The position numbers were made by a program, and so were the translations under genes. This document shows, piece by piece, positions 34,884-44,143 of a DNA stretch of 64,000 bases. The notes under the pieces are model-generated. The model saw nothing but the letters and a program-made list of their open reading frames with translations, was not told the DNA's origin and searched no databases. Origin of the DNA: Lachnospiraceae bacterium (GTDB taxonomy: Bacteria > Bacillota > Clostridia > Lachnospirales > Lachnospiraceae); NCBI GenBank assembly GCA_024687125.1, contig JAILFA010000009.1:86737-150736 (forward strand), read 5' to 3'. The first letter of the stretch is position 1; every line of letters begins with the position of its first letter.

Positions 34884-35773
34884 GTCCTGTTGTAGAAAAA
34901 AAAGAAAGGGTCAGATTCAGGATCCCTTCGCAGTATGTTCTCTTTTTACTGTCTCTTCTGTCGGTCGCCCTTATGCTTGTCACATCGGCGACCGATGTGA
35001 TGAATACGAGTTTTTTTACATCACTTGAGAGCACACTGGCTCCTCTGCAGAAGGGACTGACAAATGCCGGAAATTTTCTCAAGGAACGCGGCGACGCGCT
35101 GAAGAACATCCGGACGCTCGAACAGGAAAACGAAGAGTTAAGACGCCAGATTGACGCACTGCAGACGGAGAATATCTATCTTCAGCAGGAGGAGTATGAG
35201 CTGTCCTCTTTGCGTCAGCTCTATGAGCTGGATGCGCAGTATCAGGATTATGAAAAGACCGGTGCCAGGATCATTGCCAAAGACGCCGGAAACTGGTATC
35301 ACAGTTTTCTGATCGACAAGGGCACGGATGACGGTCTGGCGATCGACATGAACGTGATCGCGGGGTCCGGACTTGTCGGCAGGATCAGCGCCGTAGGCGA
35401 GGGTTGGGCCCGTGTACAGACCATCATCGCGGATAATTCTTCCGTGTCCGGTATGGTTCTTTCTTCTTCCGACAATCTGATCGTCACAGGTTCTCTCGAG
35501 ATGTATCAGAACGGAAAGATCTCTTTTTCCAAGCTTGTTGATCCCGCGGACCGCGTCGCAGTCGGCGACAAGATCGTAACGAGCAACATCAGCGACAAGT
35601 ATCTTCCCGGCATTCTCATCGGATATATCAGCAAGGTGGACCTGGATGCCAACAACCTGACAAAATCGGGAGAACTGACACCGGCCACCGATTTTGAACA
35701 TCTTTCTGAGGTTCTTGTCATCACGACACAGAAGAGCGAGTACGAGCAGTCAGAAAAAGGAGTCACAAAGTGA
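34880..35773 (+). CDS. mreC: Rod-shape-determining protein MreC
   Basis: A 297-residue protein with one N-terminal membrane helix (about 16-36), a coiled coil (about 70-110, with LEQENEELRRQIDALQTENI) and a beta-rich extracellular part typical of MreC, including DKGTDDGLAIDMNVIAGSGLVGRI. It scaffolds PBP2 in the elongation complex. Overlaps mreB and mreD by 4 bases each. Confidence 0.95.
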   Translation: MSPVVEKKERVRFRIPSQYVLFLLSLLSVALMLVTSATDVMNTSFFTSLESTLAPLQKGLTNAGNFLKERGDALKNIRTLEQENEELRRQIDALQTENIYLQQEEYELSSLRQLYELDAQYQDYEKTGARIIAKDAGNWYHSFLIDKGTDDGLAIDMNVIAGSGLVGRISAVGEGWARVQTIIADNSSVSGMVLSSSDNLIVTGSLEMYQNGKISFSKLVDPADRVAVGDKIVTSNISDKYLPGILIGYISKVDLDANNLTKSGELTPATDFEHLSEVLVITTQKSEYEQSEKGVTK

Positions 35774-36291
35774 AGCGTTTTCTTGTCATGCTGTTTCTGC
35801 TCATTGCCGCTTTTCTGCTGCAGTGCACACTGTGCAGATCTATCCTTGCTTTTTCCGGGATCGCCCCGAATATCATCCTGGTCTTTATCGTTTCCTTCGC
35901 ACTTGTACACGGAGATATGACAGGACTTCTTCTCGGCTTCTTTTCGGGGATCATGCTGGATCTCGTATTTGGCGACATGATCGGACTGTACGCGCTGATC
36001 TACATGTTTGTCGGTTTTGTCTTCGGAAAGTTTTACGAGAGTTACTCTCCGGAAAAGCTTCTTCCTTCAATCTCTCTGATCGCACTGAGCAATCTGATCC
36101 TGGGACTGGTCTGCTATATCTTTCTGTTCATGCTGCGTTCCAGGCTGCATTTTGAATTCTACCTGCTGCATATCATTCTGCCGGAGGTGATCTATACGAC
36201 AGTGATCTCACTGATCCTGTATCCGGCATTTTACTTTATCAACGAGGCGCTGACCGCCGACGAACAGAGGAGGGCCAGAAAGTTTGTTTAG
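35770..36291 (+). CDS. mreD: Rod-shape-determining protein MreD
   Basis: A 173-residue integral membrane protein with five or six helices and few loops, the usual size and order for MreD. The MreD-like piece GLLLGFFSGIMLDLVFGD is visible. The GTG start at 35770 overlaps the mreC stop. A strong GAGGAGGG near its 3' end serves the next gene, which it overlaps by 8 bases. Confidence 0.9.
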   Translation: MKRFLVMLFLLIAAFLLQCTLCRSILAFSGIAPNIILVFIVSFALVHGDMTGLLLGFFSGIMLDLVFGDMIGLYALIYMFVGFVFGKFYESYSPEKLLPSISLIALSNLILGLVCYIFLFMLRSRLHFEFYLLHIILPEVIYTTVISLILYPAFYFINEALTADEQRRARKFV

Positions 36292-39139
36292 AGAGCTTCT
36301 TCTCCGTTTTCTTCGGTTCATACGTACCAGACTTTTCTTTCTGATCCTGCTTGTCACGGCGATGGCAGGACTGCTGATCTATCGCATTTTTGATCTGCAG
36401 ATCGTTCACGGCGCTGATTATCTGGATTCCTTCCAGCTGCTCATCAAGAAGCAGCGCTCGATCCCCGGATCCAGAGGCAAGATCTATGACAGGAACGGGA
36501 ATCTGCTGGCCTATAACGAGCTTTCGAATTCCGTGACGATAGAAGATATCTATGAAAGCGGAAAACAGCGCAATAAAACGATCAATGATACGATCCTGAC
36601 GCTGATCGATATCCTGAACAAAAACGGCGATGATGTCATTATGGATCTGCCTATCAACATCGAAGATGATGCTTATGTCTTTACGGTGAGCGGGACGTCG
36701 CTCCTGAGATTTCTGGCGGATGTATACGGCAACGCCAAGGTCGATGATCTCGCATACGAAAACCGGATCAAGACGGCCGGTCAGGTCATGGATGATCTCT
36801 GTACCACCTTTGGACTCGGAGAATACCTGGATCCGGATAACCGAAAGGATTTCCAGCCCGGGGCCGGCGTTGACAAGCAGCACGCACTCCGTGTCATCGG
36901 GATCCGATATAAAATGAACCTCAACAGTTATCAGAAATATATCACCACGACGGTCGCGGAGCGTGTATGCGCGAAATCCGTTGCCGATGTCATGGAAAAC
37001 TATGACGCGCTGCCCGGCATCTCGATCACGGAGGAGATGGCAAGAACCTATATCGACGCCAAGTACTTTTCACAGATCATCGGATACACCGGAAAGATCT
37101 CGCAGGAGGAACTGCCGCAGCTTCAGGAGTCTAATCCGGCTTACGACAACAATGATACAGTCGGCAAGACCGGTATTGAACAGTCAATGGAGCTGGAGCT
37201 TCAGGGCGTCAAGGGATCGGAAACGATCTTCGTCGATAAGATGGGCCAGGTCATTGAGATCAGCGAACAGACCGATCCGTCTGCCGGTAACGACATCTAT
37301 CTGACCCTCGACAAGGATCTGCAGAAAGCCGCCTATAATATTCTGGAAGAGCGCCTGGCAGGTATCATCATCGCCAAGCTGCAGAATATCCACTCCTATA
37401 CGCCCGATACCGCTCCGATCGGTTCCAAGATGATGATCCCGATCTACGATGTTTATTACGCGCTTTTCAACAATAATGTGATCAACACCTCGCATTTTCG
37501 GGCGAGTGATGCCGGAGAAGCCGAACGTGCTGTCCTGGAGCAGTATGAGATCAAAAAGGAGAGAGTGCAGGAAGCGCTTCGCAGGGAACTCTTTGAAGAC
37601 CTGACACCATACGATCAGCTCTCTTATGAATTCCAGGTTTACGAGAGCCTGATCGTTCAGCTTCTCTATGACAACGGGATCATCGACAGCACGCTGATTA
37701 ACCGCGATGATCCCACATACATTGCCTGGGTACAGGATGAGACGATCTCTCTCGGAGAATACCTCCGCTATACGGTCACACAGAACTGGGTAGATGTATC
37801 AAAACTCCCTCTTGATAACCAGTATTCCGATTCTGATCAGATTTATGAAAAGGTTGTTGACAAGCTGTTTGAAAGACTCGACAACAGTCATGAGTTTGAG
37901 AAGAGACTGTATAAGTTCATGCTCAATTCCGATCAGATCTCCGGAGCACAGATCTGCGATATTCTGATCGAGCAGAAGCTCGTCGTCCTCTCGGAATCCG
38001 AGGCCTCCCTCTGGGAGAGGCGAGGCGAATCCGCCTATACCTTCATGAGCAACAGGATCAGGCAGCTTGATATCACCCCTGCGCAGCTTGCGCTGGATCC
38101 CTGTACCGGTTCGATCGTGATCACGGATGTCAATACCGGTGATGTTCTGGCCCTTGTTTCCTATCCGAGCTACGACAACAACCTGATGGCCAACGGTGTT
38201 GATGCCGAATACTTTTCCAAGATCCGAATGGATCTTACGAACCCGCAGTACAATTACGCGACGCAGCAGCGCACAGCGCCGGGGTCCACCTATAAGATGG
38301 TCTCCGCGACTGCCGGTCTCATGGAAGGAGTCGTTACGACCGCTTCTCATACAACATGTGTCGGCACTTTTGACAAGGTGTTCCCGGAGCCCAAGTGCTG
38401 GATCTCACCCGGCGCACATGGGTCGCTCAATGTGACCGGTGCGATCAAGAATTCCTGCAACTATTTCTTTTATGAGATCGGATATGATCTCGGACTGAAC
38501 GGAGAGAACTACTCTTCGGATCTCGGTATCAGGAGGCTTGCGAAGTACGCTGATCTCTACGGCCTTTCCGAAAAATCAGGCATCGAGATCAATGAGAATG
38601 AACCGCAGGTATCGGATCAGGATTCGGTGCGTTCCGCGATCGGACAGGGAACCAATTCCTTTACAACGGTTGGACTTGCGCGCTATGTGACAACTGTTGC
38701 GAACAGCGGTACCTGCTACTATCTGACGCTCATCGACAAGGTTGTGGATGCAGACGGAAGATTGTTATACAATAACAGTGCGGAGATCCGAAACCAGGTC
38801 TCGATCGATTCCTCCTACTGGGATGCGATCCACGCAGGAATGCACCAGGTTGTGGAAAACATGAAGTACTATGATGGTTTTCCCGTACAGGTCGCCGGCA
38901 AGACCGGAACCGCACAGGAATCCCGCTCCAGGCCGAACCATGCGCTCTTTGTCTGCTATGCGCCGTATCACAGCCCGGAGATCGCCGTAGCGACACGAAT
39001 CGCTTACGGGTATACTTCCAGTTACGCGGCGCAGATTACCAAGGATGTGCTCGCCTGGTATTATGACCCCAAGAATTCCGAGGAGATCATCACCGGAACC
39101 GCACAGGAGCTGATCGGAGGCGAAGCAAACGCCGACTGA
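36284..39139 (+). CDS. mrdA: Penicillin-binding protein 2, elongation transpeptidase (unusually long)
   Basis: A 951-residue class B PBP that cross-links peptidoglycan with RodA. One N-terminal membrane helix (about 14-36) is followed by the pedestal domain (GSRGKIYDRNGNLLAYN). The transpeptidase has SxxK at Ser 668 (PGSTYKM), SxN at 724-726 (NSCNYF) and KTG at 873-875 (AGKTGTAQ). Typical PBP2 proteins have 600-700 residues; the extra length lies mostly between about 350 and 600, before the transpeptidase, in a helical acidic stretch without catalytic motifs. TTG 36284 is the start, after AGAGGAGGG. Confidence 0.93.
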   Translation: MFRELLLRFLRFIRTRLFFLILLVTAMAGLLIYRIFDLQIVHGADYLDSFQLLIKKQRSIPGSRGKIYDRNGNLLAYNELSNSVTIEDIYESGKQRNKTINDTILTLIDILNKNGDDVIMDLPINIEDDAYVFTVSGTSLLRFLADVYGNAKVDDLAYENRIKTAGQVMDDLCTTFGLGEYLDPDNRKDFQPGAGVDKQHALRVIGIRYKMNLNSYQKYITTTVAERVCAKSVADVMENYDALPGISITEEMARTYIDAKYFSQIIGYTGKISQEELPQLQESNPAYDNNDTVGKTGIEQSMELELQGVKGSETIFVDKMGQVIEISEQTDPSAGNDIYLTLDKDLQKAAYNILEERLAGIIIAKLQNIHSYTPDTAPIGSKMMIPIYDVYYALFNNNVINTSHFRASDAGEAERAVLEQYEIKKERVQEALRRELFEDLTPYDQLSYEFQVYESLIVQLLYDNGIIDSTLINRDDPTYIAWVQDETISLGEYLRYTVTQNWVDVSKLPLDNQYSDSDQIYEKVVDKLFERLDNSHEFEKRLYKFMLNSDQISGAQICDILIEQKLVVLSESEASLWERRGESAYTFMSNRIRQLDITPAQLALDPCTGSIVITDVNTGDVLALVSYPSYDNNLMANGVDAEYFSKIRMDLTNPQYNYATQQRTAPGSTYKMVSATAGLMEGVVTTASHTTCVGTFDKVFPEPKCWISPGAHGSLNVTGAIKNSCNYFFYEIGYDLGLNGENYSSDLGIRRLAKYADLYGLSEKSGIEINENEPQVSDQDSVRSAIGQGTNSFTTVGLARYVTTVANSGTCYYLTLIDKVVDADGRLLYNNSAEIRNQVSIDSSYWDAIHAGMHQVVENMKYYDGFPVQVAGKTGTAQESRSRPNHALFVCYAPYHSPEIAVATRIAYGYTSSYAAQITKDVLAWYYDPKNSEEIITGTAQELIGGEANAD

Positions 39140-39163
39140 TCCCTGCACCACGAAAGAAGAGTT

Positions 39164-40309
39164 ATGAACAACAGCAAGACACCGTTTCGCATACAGAATT
39201 TTGATTTTCTTCTGCTGCTTTTCTGCTGCGCCCTGACCTCTGTCGGGATCGCGGCGATCTACAGCGCCGATCCTTCGCGCGCACAGGATCAGTTCTACGG
39301 TCTGCTGCTCGGTGTCGGGATGGCTGTCTTTCTGACCTTCCTGGACTACCATTTTTTCCTGCGGTTTTTCTGGGCATACTATCTTTTGAACTTCATTCTG
39401 CTGATTCTTGTGCGTCTGATCGGTTATTCTTCTCATAACGCGCAGCGATGGCTGGTCATCGCCGGGATCCGCTTCCAGCCCGCCGAGATGGCGAAAATCC
39501 TGTTGATTTTGTTCTATGCTGCGTTTATCATGAAATACAAGGAAAAGATGAAAAACCTTGTGTTTGACATCATCTGCCTGGTGCTGATCCTTCCGCCGAT
39601 CTATCTGGTGTTCAAACAGCCCGATCTTTCGACGAGCATCATTCTGGCCGTGATCTTTTTCAGTCTGATGTTTGTCGGCGGAATAACCGGCAAGCTGATC
39701 GCGGCGATCGTTGCTCTGGCGATCCCCACGATTCCGATCCTGTTTTATTACGCGATCCAGCCGGATTCACCGATCATCAAGGGCTATCAGCAGAAGAGAA
39801 TACTTGCATGGCTTCATCCCGAGGATTATGCGATGAATGAAGCCTATCAGACACTGAATTCTCTGATGGCAATCGGATCGGGGCAGCTGTCAGGCAAAGG
39901 CATGAGCACCAATGAGATCAGCTCTGTCTTAAGCGGCGGATTCATCTCCGAATCACAGACGGACTTTATCTATACGGTGATAGGAGAGGAGTTTGGTTTT
40001 ATCGGTGCCTGTGCTGTGATCCTGATGATCCTGTTTGTCTCCGTAGACTCTTTTATCATAGCATCCAGAGCCAAGGATCTGTCAGGCAAGATCATCGCGA
40101 CGGGAATGGGAGCCTGGATCGGCTTTCAGGGATTTCTGAACATTGCCATCGCGACAGGCGTTCTTCCGAATACCGGTATACCGCTGCCGTTCGTGAGTTC
40201 CGGACTGACATCCCTTTTGTCGACCTATGTCGGCATCGGTTTTGTCCTGAGTGTCCGGATGCAGACGGATCGATCCATGGTTGTTTCCGTTTACAGGGAT
40301 GTTGTCTGA
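39164..40309 (+). CDS. rodA: RodA/FtsW-family peptidoglycan glycosyltransferase
   Basis: A 381-residue SEDS protein with about ten membrane helices. Conserved pieces: HNAQRWLVIAGIRFQPAEMAKI, QPDLSTSI, the STNEISSVLSGGFISESQTDFIYTVIGEEFGF stretch and NTGIPLPFVSSGL. The WL..G...QP.E and D of TDFI are SEDS hallmarks. It polymerises glycan strands with the PBP2 encoded just before it. Its length and neighbours point to RodA rather than FtsW. Confidence 0.95.
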   Translation: MNNSKTPFRIQNFDFLLLLFCCALTSVGIAAIYSADPSRAQDQFYGLLLGVGMAVFLTFLDYHFFLRFFWAYYLLNFILLILVRLIGYSSHNAQRWLVIAGIRFQPAEMAKILLILFYAAFIMKYKEKMKNLVFDIICLVLILPPIYLVFKQPDLSTSIILAVIFFSLMFVGGITGKLIAAIVALAIPTIPILFYYAIQPDSPIIKGYQQKRILAWLHPEDYAMNEAYQTLNSLMAIGSGQLSGKGMSTNEISSVLSGGFISESQTDFIYTVIGEEFGFIGACAVILMILFVSVDSFIIASRAKDLSGKIIATGMGAWIGFQGFLNIAIATGVLPNTGIPLPFVSSGLTSLLSTYVGIGFVLSVRMQTDRSMVVSVYRDVV

Positions 40310-40321
40310 CAGGAGATAATA

Positions 40322-40723
40322 TTGCGTTTTAAAGTCGCTCTGATCGCACATGACGCCAAAAAGAAGCTCATGCAGAATTTCTGCATCGCCTACCGCGGGA
40401 TCCTGATCAAGCACGAGATCTGTGCAACCGCTACGACAGGGAGGCTGGTCGAGGAAGCCGCGGCCATACCCCTGCAGAGATTTCATGCGGGCCATCTCGG
40501 CGGCGTTCAGCAGATCTGTGCAGAAATAGAGGAGGGTGAGATCGACCTGGTCATTTTTCTGCATGATCCGATGAAAAGCGGAAAAAACGATCCCAACCCG
40601 GAGCATATCATGCAGCTCTGTGATATGCACAATATTCCGATCGCCACCAATCTGGCTTCGGCGGAACTGATGATCAAGGCACTGGACAGAGGAGATCTGG
40701 ACTGGCGTGAAATGTATAAGTAA
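40322..40723 (+). CDS. Methylglyoxal-synthase-like protein with catalytic residues replaced
   Basis: A 133-residue MGS-fold protein. KVALIAHDAKKKLMQNFC (with the phosphate-binding HD) and NIPIATNLASAELMIKAL match methylglyoxal synthase. The catalytic part does not. E. coli GGDQQ (Asp 71) is GGVQQ here (Val 62), and E. coli PHDPD (His 98, Asp 101) is KNDPN (Asn 89, Asn 92). The usual conversion of dihydroxyacetone phosphate to methylglyoxal is therefore doubtful. It could be a phosphate-ligand sensor. The TTG start at 40322 follows AGGAGAT. It sits between rodA and a D,D-carboxypeptidase gene, which it overlaps by 17 bases. Confidence 0.85.
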   Translation: MRFKVALIAHDAKKKLMQNFCIAYRGILIKHEICATATTGRLVEEAAAIPLQRFHAGHLGGVQQICAEIEEGEIDLVIFLHDPMKSGKNDPNPEHIMQLCDMHNIPIATNLASAELMIKALDRGDLDWREMYK

Positions 40724-41681
40724 ACAAATCCGCATAAAAAACTCTTTCTGTCTTATTCTGACAGGTGTTCTGCTCCTTACCGGCTGCGGAAGCAGTCTTC
40801 CGATGCAGTTTACCCCCGGACTTGCACAGACAGGCGTCATTCCCAGATATGCTCCGTTTTTTGCGGAGGACCTCTGTGTTCCCGCAGGTGATGAGGGCAT
40901 TACGGCTGCTTCGCTCGGTGAATCGACCAAAGCAGGTCTCTTCAATGTTACCAGGAAAGAGACTGTTTTCGCCAAGGATATCTATGAACGCATCAATCCC
41001 GCAAGTCTGACAAAGATCATGACTGCACTGATCGCCATCGAAAACGGAGATCTGACACGAACAGTAGTTGCTACTTCCAATGTAGTCATCACGGAACGCG
41101 GCGCACAGAAGATCGGACTTCAGGAAGGCGACAGGATGACGCTTGATCAGGCGCTGCATATTCTGCTGATCCATTCTGCGAATGATGCTGCGATCCTGGT
41201 TGCGGAAAGCGTTGCCGGAAGTGTTGACCGCTTCACCCAGATGATGAATGAGCGTGCCAAATCCCTCGGAGCGACCGGATGCCATTTCGTCAATCCGCAT
41301 GGGCTGACAGATCCCGATCACTACGTCACGGCATATGATCTGTATCTGATCTTCAATGAGGCAATGCGCTACAAAGAATTCCGCGAGATCATCGACACGC
41401 CGCATTATCTTTCTTCCTATCATACGGCAGATGGAACAGAGATCGCAGTGGATATCCGCTCCACCAACGGATATGTTACCGGTGCCTATAAATCCCCGGA
41501 GACAGTATCGATCATCGGTGGCAAGACAGGTACCACGGCGGCCGCAGGTCACTGCCTGATCCAGCTTCTGCAGAACGCCAGAGGAGAAGAGTATATCGCC
41601 GTCGTCATGAAGACCGGTGACGCCGACGCACTTGTCTCAGAGATGGATAAGCTCCTCCAGCTCGTTGCTGACGGCAGATAG
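40707..41681 (+). CDS. D-alanyl-D-alanine carboxypeptidase lipoprotein (DacA/PBP5-type)
   Basis: A 324-residue S11 peptidase. The N-terminus has a lipobox LTGC at about residue 27, so it is membrane-tethered by lipid. The active site has SxxK as PASLTKIMTALIAIE near residue 100, SxN as HSANDAAI and KTG as GGKTGTTAA. It lacks the C-terminal beta domain with amphipathic anchor of PBP5, which fits a lipid anchor at the other end. It trims pentapeptides of nascent wall. The GTG start lies inside the end of the upstream gene; GGAGAT is a little far (about 12 bases). Confidence 0.92.
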   Translation: MKCISKQIRIKNSFCLILTGVLLLTGCGSSLPMQFTPGLAQTGVIPRYAPFFAEDLCVPAGDEGITAASLGESTKAGLFNVTRKETVFAKDIYERINPASLTKIMTALIAIENGDLTRTVVATSNVVITERGAQKIGLQEGDRMTLDQALHILLIHSANDAAILVAESVAGSVDRFTQMMNERAKSLGATGCHFVNPHGLTDPDHYVTAYDLYLIFNEAMRYKEFREIIDTPHYLSSYHTADGTEIAVDIRSTNGYVTGAYKSPETVSIIGGKTGTTAAAGHCLIQLLQNARGEEYIAVVMKTGDADALVSEMDKLLQLVADGR

Positions 41682-41696
41682 ATCCGAATTTTCCGC

Positions 41697-41725
41697 TTGA
41701 CTTCCTGTCCGCAGTGTGATATCTT
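41697..41725 (+). promoter_or_regulatory. Sigma-A promoter of rplU-prp-rpmA
   Basis: TTGACT (41697-41702), 17 bases and TATCTT (41720-41725), placed just ahead of the structured leader and 16 bases after the carboxypeptidase stop. Confidence 0.6.
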
Positions 41726-41730
41726 GACAT

Positions 41731-41817
41731 AGTATGCCGCTTGGCGCGGTTTAAGAAGTGCGTGCATGAGCGCACCCACCAAAGCCAGCGAGTCCTGAAG
41801 AAAGGGGGAAGAATACT
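41731..41817 (+). ncRNA. Structured 5' leader of rplU (L21-leader-like autoregulatory RNA)
   Basis: The stretch between the promoter and rplU holds two hairpins: CCGC/GCGG (41737-41740 with 41746-41749) and GTGCG/CGCAC (41758-41762 with 41771-41775). AAAGGGGG follows before ATG 41818. Firmicutes carry an L21 leader here in which ribosomal protein represses its own operon. Assignment is by position and hairpins only; I have not compared it with the covariance model. Confidence 0.5.
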
Positions 41818-42126
41818 ATGTATGCGATCATTGAAACAGGCGGTAAGCAGCTCAAGGTTTCCGAAGGCGATATCGTCAAGGTGGAAAAACTGGAGGCCGA
41901 TCAGGGCGCAAGTGTCACTTTTGACCGTGTGCTTGCCGTAAGCAATGACGGAAAACTCTCTGTTGCCTCAGACGTATCCGGTGCCAAGGTTACCGGTACC
42001 GTGCTTGAGCAGGGCAAGGAGAAAAAGGTCATTGTTTTCCGTTACAAGCCGAAGAGCGGTTACCGCAAAAAGAACGGTCACAGACAGCCTTTTACACGTG
42101 TGAAGATCGACAAGATCTCCCTGTAA
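41818..42126 (+). CDS. rplU: 50S ribosomal protein L21
   Basis: A 102-residue protein. It opens [20 protein letters not shown] and ends [20 protein letters not shown], both L21 signatures. The length is normal. It is followed after one base by prp and then rpmA, the invariant Firmicute order. A strong GGGGGA precedes the ATG. Confidence 0.98.
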   Translation: MYAIIETGGKQLKVSEGDIVKVEKLEADQGASVTFDRVLAVSNDGKLSVASDVSGAKVTGTVLEQGKEKKVIVFRYKPKSGYRKKNGHRQPFTRVKIDKISL

Positions 42127-42127
42127 G

Positions 42128-42457
42128 ATGACGAAAGTCGCGCTGTTTGTTGATGACGAAGGCGCACCTCGCGGATTTGAGGTAAGTGATCATGCCGGAT
42201 TCGCAGATAAGGGCAGTGATATTGTCTGCGCGGCGCTTTCGATCCTGACGATCAACACGATCAACGGTATCCTGGAGTATACGGGCCAGCAGCCCGAAGT
42301 CATTGAGGATACGGAACACTCTCGGATCAGCTGCATGTTCAGGGATCCGCCGAATGAAAAAAGCAGTGTACTGCTTAAGACGTTTTTCCTCGGTATCAGG
42401 AGCATCGGTGAACAGTACAGGGATTACGTGCAGATTTTTAACAGGAGGTACCAGTGA
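42128..42457 (+). CDS. prp: Ribosomal-processing cysteine protease Prp
   Basis: A 109-residue protease that removes the N-terminal leader of L27. The catalytic His lies in [20 protein letters not shown] and the Cys follows in DIVCAAL. The gene lies between rplU and rpmA as expected. The L27 encoded next has the leader LNLQFF that Prp recognises (cleavage after FF is established in Staphylococcus aureus). Its stop TGA overlaps the rpmA start. Confidence 0.95.
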   Translation: MTKVALFVDDEGAPRGFEVSDHAGFADKGSDIVCAALSILTINTINGILEYTGQQPEVIEDTEHSRISCMFRDPPNEKSSVLLKTFFLGIRSIGEQYRDYVQIFNRRYQ

Positions 42458-42741
42458 TGCTTAAGCTTAATCTTCAGTTTTTTGCTCATAAAAAGGGTGT
42501 CGGCTCCACAAAGAACGGCCGCGATTCTGAGTCCAAGCGCCTCGGCGCGAAGCGCGCGGACGGCCAGTTCGTAAAAGCCGGCAATATTCTCTATCGCCAG
42601 CGCGGAACCCACATCCATCCCGGAACAAATGTGGGTCTGGGCAAAGACGATACGCTTTTTGCCCTGGTTGACGGTGTTCTCCGTTTTGAACGCCTCGGCC
42701 GTGACAGAAAACAGGCTTGCGTTTATCCTCAGGATAAGTGA
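42457..42741 (+). CDS. rpmA: 50S ribosomal protein L27 with Prp-cleavable leader
   Basis: A 94-residue protein. Mature L27 is seen in [20 protein letters not shown] and [16 protein letters not shown]. Before it stands MLKLNLQFF, the extension cut off by Prp in Firmicutes. ATG 42457 lies seven bases after AGGAGGT; an in-frame GTG at 42454 is less well spaced. A hairpin (42775-42806) follows. Confidence 0.97.
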   Translation: MLKLNLQFFAHKKGVGSTKNGRDSESKRLGAKRADGQFVKAGNILYRQRGTHIHPGTNVGLGKDDTLFALVDGVLRFERLGRDRKQACVYPQDK

Positions 42742-42774
42742 GACAGAACCTACAATTACAAGCCAGATCACGCA

Positions 42775-42806
42775 AAAGGCTTCAAACTCCAGTGTTTGAA
42801 GCCTTT
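42775..42806 (+). terminator. Terminator-like hairpin between rpmA and obgE
   Basis: AAAGGCTTCAAAC and GTTTGAAGCCTTT form a 13-base perfect stem with a six-base loop. The following bases are GCTTTCATT, not a clean T-run, so termination may be partial, allowing read-through into obgE. Confidence 0.65.
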
Positions 42807-42832
42807 GCTTTCATTATCAGGCGGAAGATGAG

Positions 42833-44140
42833 ATGCCGGATTTCGTAGACAGAGCAAGGATCTTCATAAAGAGCGGCAAGGGCGGTGACGGTCATGTATC
42901 GTTTTACCGCGAAAAGTTTGTCGCCAACGGCGGCCCGGACGGAGGTGACGGAGGCCGTGGGGGAGATGTGATCTTTGAAGTCGATGAAGGCCAGAATACG
43001 CTCTCGGATTATCATTACGGCGGAAAATACCGCGCGGAAAACGGCCAGGACGGCGGCCGCAAGCGCTGCACCGGAAAGAGCGGATCGGATCTGATCCTCA
43101 AGGTACCGGAAGGAACTGTTATCAAGGAGGCGGCAAGCGGCAGGATCATCGCCGATATGTCAGGAGACAACAGGCGAATGGTCGTTCTGAAGGGCGGACG
43201 CGGCGGTACCGGCAATATGCACTATGCCACATCCACCATGCAGGCGCCCCGATATGCCAAACCTGGCGGTGAAGCCACGGAAGTAGAGGTTCTTCTTGAA
43301 CTCAAGGTCATCGCCGATGTCGGCCTGGTCGGTTTTCCCAATGTCGGCAAATCGACATTGCTTTCCCGCGTATCCGGAGCCCGTCCGAAGATTGCCAACT
43401 ATCATTTTACAACGCTGCATCCCCATCTTGGTGTCGTAAAGCTGGATGATGAACGCAGCTTTGTGATGGCGGACATCCCAGGTCTGATCGAGGGAGCGGC
43501 AGAGGGTGCCGGACTCGGCAAGGAATTCCTGCGGCATATCGAACGTACGAGGCTACTGATCCACGTCGTTGATGCTGCCGGCAGTGAAGGAAGAGACCCG
43601 CTTGACGATATCAGGATCATCAACACCGAGCTTGCCGGGTATCATGCCGGATTGGAAAACCGCCCGCAGATCATCGCTGCCAACAAGATCGAACTTCTCG
43701 GCAAAGAAGATCGTGAAGCGGTCCTGCAGAAGCTCCGTGAAGCCTGGGAATCCCGCGGCGTACCCGTGATGCCGATCTCCGCAGTTACCGGTGAGGGAAT
43801 ACCGGAGCTGCTGAATAAAGTTTATGAAATGAGATGTTCGCTTCCGGAGGATACACTCGTATTCACACCGGAGATCGAACTCGACGAACTGATGGCAAAT
43901 CAGGAGACCGGCGAGATCAACGTCTTTTATGATCAGGATGAACATGTCTACGCTGTAGAAGGCACCAGGATCGAGCGGATGCTCGGCTACACAAATCTTG
44001 AATCGGAAAAAGGATTTGCGTTTTTCCAGAAGTTCCTTCGTGAACAGGGCATTCTTGAACAGCTGGATGCACTCGGGATCGAAGACGGAGATACGGTACG
44101 TCTTTACGGTCATCAGTTTACCTATTTCAAGGAGTCATAG
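42833..44140 (+). CDS. obgE: GTPase Obg/CgtA
   Basis: A 435-residue ribosome-assembly and stress GTPase. The glycine-rich Obg domain (IKSGKGGDGHVSFYREKF; GGPDGGDGGRGGD) is at 1-157. The G domain has G1 GFPNVGKST, G3 DIPGLIEGAAEGAGLG and G4 NKIE. A C-terminal OCT domain is present (about 355-430). Obg commonly follows rpmA. The start ATG is 26 bases after the hairpin. Confidence 0.97.
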   Translation: MPDFVDRARIFIKSGKGGDGHVSFYREKFVANGGPDGGDGGRGGDVIFEVDEGQNTLSDYHYGGKYRAENGQDGGRKRCTGKSGSDLILKVPEGTVIKEAASGRIIADMSGDNRRMVVLKGGRGGTGNMHYATSTMQAPRYAKPGGEATEVEVLLELKVIADVGLVGFPNVGKSTLLSRVSGARPKIANYHFTTLHPHLGVVKLDDERSFVMADIPGLIEGAAEGAGLGKEFLRHIERTRLLIHVVDAAGSEGRDPLDDIRIINTELAGYHAGLENRPQIIAANKIELLGKEDREAVLQKLREAWESRGVPVMPISAVTGEGIPELLNKVYEMRCSLPEDTLVFTPEIELDELMANQETGEINVFYDQDEHVYAVEGTRIERMLGYTNLESEKGFAFFQKFLREQGILEQLDALGIEDGDTVRLYGHQFTYFKES

Positions 44141-44143
44141 AAT

